A stretch of DNA of 18,785 nt from Bacteroidota bacterium (GTDB taxonomy: Bacteria > Bacteroidota > Bacteroidia > AKYH767-A > OLB10), in NCBI GenBank assembly GCA_016713445.1, contig JADJPB010000026.1, positions 1 through 18,785 on the forward strand, given 5' to 3'. Shown here one piece after another: positions 17,157 to 18,785 of the stretch. The position numbers and the translations under genes were made by a program. Numbering within the stretch: position 1 is the first letter of the stretch; every line of letters starts with the position of its first letter. The notes beneath the pieces were generated by a model. It did no database searches. It was not told where the DNA came from and saw nothing but the letters and a program-made list of their open reading frames with translations.

Positions 17157-18785
17157 TCACATTGGCCCCTTCACCCTTATTAAGCATTCATCGTAGTTTT
17201 TCAAAAGTGATCACGCAGGATGATGTCTGGAATAATATCCATTTTCCAGCCAAATTTTGGGGGTTGTGTTTATGGATGTTCTGAAGTATTTTTCTTTTGG
17301 ATTTGATTAAGCTTCAACAGCGTTTCTTCATAACAAACAATCTGATTAAATCCGCTATACTCCATTCTTTTCATTCGTATAAATCAGAGACTGCTGTTTT
17401 TAAGAATTTGATTAATTGCACAGAAAGTCGCTTGTAGATCAAAAATAAAGGGCCCGATGATATGCTTAATAAAGACTTCTTCTCTTAAGCTTTTGGAAAA
17501 GTAATGGCTTCCAAAAATCGGGCCAGAGTTTTCTGGCTTTAAAGTTTCTATTTTACTATGTGTTGCCGTGAGATCTTGATTGTTTTCATGAAGAATAATG
17601 AAGCGAGAACGAGACCTATTCCTACTGCAAAACTAAATTCCATATGGCAGAAAGCACGAGCACAGCTAATTAAAAATAAATAACACCACTATATGTAACA
17701 AATGGAATCGCTTTTAGCCCTTTATAATCCATCACCCCTATTCCAACGGTTATTAATATCCAGCCCAAAACAGCGGCAGAGATAAGAGATGTTATTGGAC
17801 TTAATACCACAAGTAAAATAATAAGTAACTAACAATCCACTTAATCATTCCTGATAATCGAGTTTTCCCTCCTGAATTTATATTTACTACCATGAATCAT
17901 GGCACCGGCACCGAAGGTTCCGCCAAAAATGCAGCAATTGAGTTTCAAGACCTTGCCCTGTAAATTCTTTCTTCGGATTATGTTTCGTCTTCGTCCTTAT
18001 TATCAGCACTACCACTGAGGTGAGCAACGAATCAATAGAACCAAGCAGCGCTAATGTAAAAGCAGAAAGAAGATAGGGAGATATAGCTAAAATCAAAATG
18101 ATGTAAATATGTAAAGTAAGGCCGAGGAAATCCAGTTGGAATGGATTTCGATGGTACGGTAATCAAATTTAAAACCAACAGCTACCCCCGTTACGACTAA
18201 GAGTGCAACGAGCGAACTAAATTGCTTTGGTTATTTTTTAAACGTATAGATAATTACGATGGTCGAAAAGCCAGAATAAATTCAAGCCAATTCGTTGCAA
18301 TGCAAGAACACAGTACTCTGATAGAATTAATAACTCCAGAGGGCATTATCTTTAGCAGGTGGTTAGATTCAAGTAGAAATCTGATCTGGCGTAATTTCAA
18401 CTTTTTCAGCAGTAATTTTTAAGTCTTCTAAATTAAAATTCCTTCATTTAGCTTCTTGTTTATAGAATCTTTTTAGGTACTTCTTCAGCATAGGGTTTGA
18501 ATTTATTAACGAATTGAGCATCTTCCGCGGATAATATCCAACAGCAGGAATTATTTGTGTGGCTAAAATAATTACTCCAACTAACGATCATAAATCCAGA
18601 AACAACGGGATATGGAATGTACTTGATGTATTTTCCAAAACCGATAAGTCAAAAGAAAGACGATCTGAAAAAGACCAGCCAATAAAACGGATAAGATAAT
18701 GGGTAGTGCCTTGCCCAATCCTGCATTGTATCTGCTATTACCACACCAGCAGCAGCAACCATGCTCACGGCAGTCATTGGAGCTG
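17157..18785 (-). pseudogene. Second SulP-family anion transporter with STAS tail, N-terminus cut by window edge, many frameshifts
   Basis: From the right edge the minus strand reads APMTAVSMVAAAGVV, GFGKYIKYIPYPVVSGFM near 18600-18655, then DAQFVNKFKPYAEEVPKKI, a hydrophilic insert found in some SulP proteins. Later come FKFDY near 18150-18180, SPYLLSAFTLALLGSIDSLL (18015-18080), TKTKHNPKKEFTGQG, GGKTRLSG near 17850-17885, SLISAAVLGWILITVGI near 17740-17790 and MDYKGLKAIP. The tail has SGPIF, GPFIFDLQATFCAINQ and YDECLIRVKGPM before TGA at 17157, consistent with a STAS domain. The substrate (sulfate, bicarbonate or other anion) cannot be told. Its sequence differs clearly from the SulP at the left edge, so this is not a repeated segment. 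The first transmembrane helices are outside the window. Confidence 0.82.

Noticed and set aside
1..18785. CRISPR array, tRNA or rRNA genes, insertion sequences, phage or defence genes
   Set aside because: I saw no regularly spaced repeats, no tRNA-like or rRNA signatures and no transposase, integrase or nuclease-defence motifs on either strand.

Overview
The window looks like AT-rich chromosomal DNA of a Bacteroidota bacterium (Flavobacteriia, Chitinophagia or Saprospiria-like; I cannot narrow it further). The main evidence is secreted proteins with type IX secretion (T9SS) C-terminal sorting domains, a TonB-dependent-receptor-like outer-membrane barrel, TAnnTTTG-type -7 promoter boxes, and a cold-shock protein with the Lys-rich N-terminal extension seen in this phylum.

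Reading-frame quality is very uneven. From about 4.9 to 11.6 kb most genes are whole or carry one to three single-base frameshifts; rluF and the DinB gene are uninterrupted. From 1 to 4.2 kb and from 11.7 kb to the right end, every gene is broken by many small indels, substitutions and all three stop codons. Switching frames by hand still recovers recognisable full-length proteins. This is more like uncorrected long-read error than real decay, but sequence alone cannot settle it. Coordinates of the broken genes are my reconstructions.

Left part (1-4.8 kb): a SulP anion transporter running off the left edge (-), a divergent TetR regulator (+), a NYN/LOTUS-type RNA-binding protein (-), an AhpD/carboxymuconolactone decarboxylase-like protein (-), a long Csp with Lys-rich N-terminus (-), a short CspA-type protein (-) with a clear terminator, a gap holding a strong inverted repeat and a tiny Cys-rich frame, and a short secreted SH3-like protein (-).

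Middle (4.9-11.6 kb): a secreted iodothyronine-deiodinase-like redoxin with a T9SS tail (+), convergent with a tight minus-strand group read as DinB-like protein, secreted PD40 propeller protein, RluF pseudouridine synthase, then a secreted cytochrome c/copper monooxygenase with a T9SS tail. Upstream on the same strand are a small cytochrome c protein, a DUF1579-like secreted protein and a VOC/PhnB-like protein.

Right part (11.7-18.8 kb): an outer-membrane beta-barrel protein with a carboxypeptidase-regulatory domain (-), a VOC protein (-), a T9SS-exported surface protein (+), a class I methyltransferase (-) and a second SulP transporter with STAS tail running off the right edge (-). The shared theme is envelope and periplasmic redox or metal chemistry plus anion transport. 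I found no RNA genes, CRISPR arrays, insertion sequences or phage genes.
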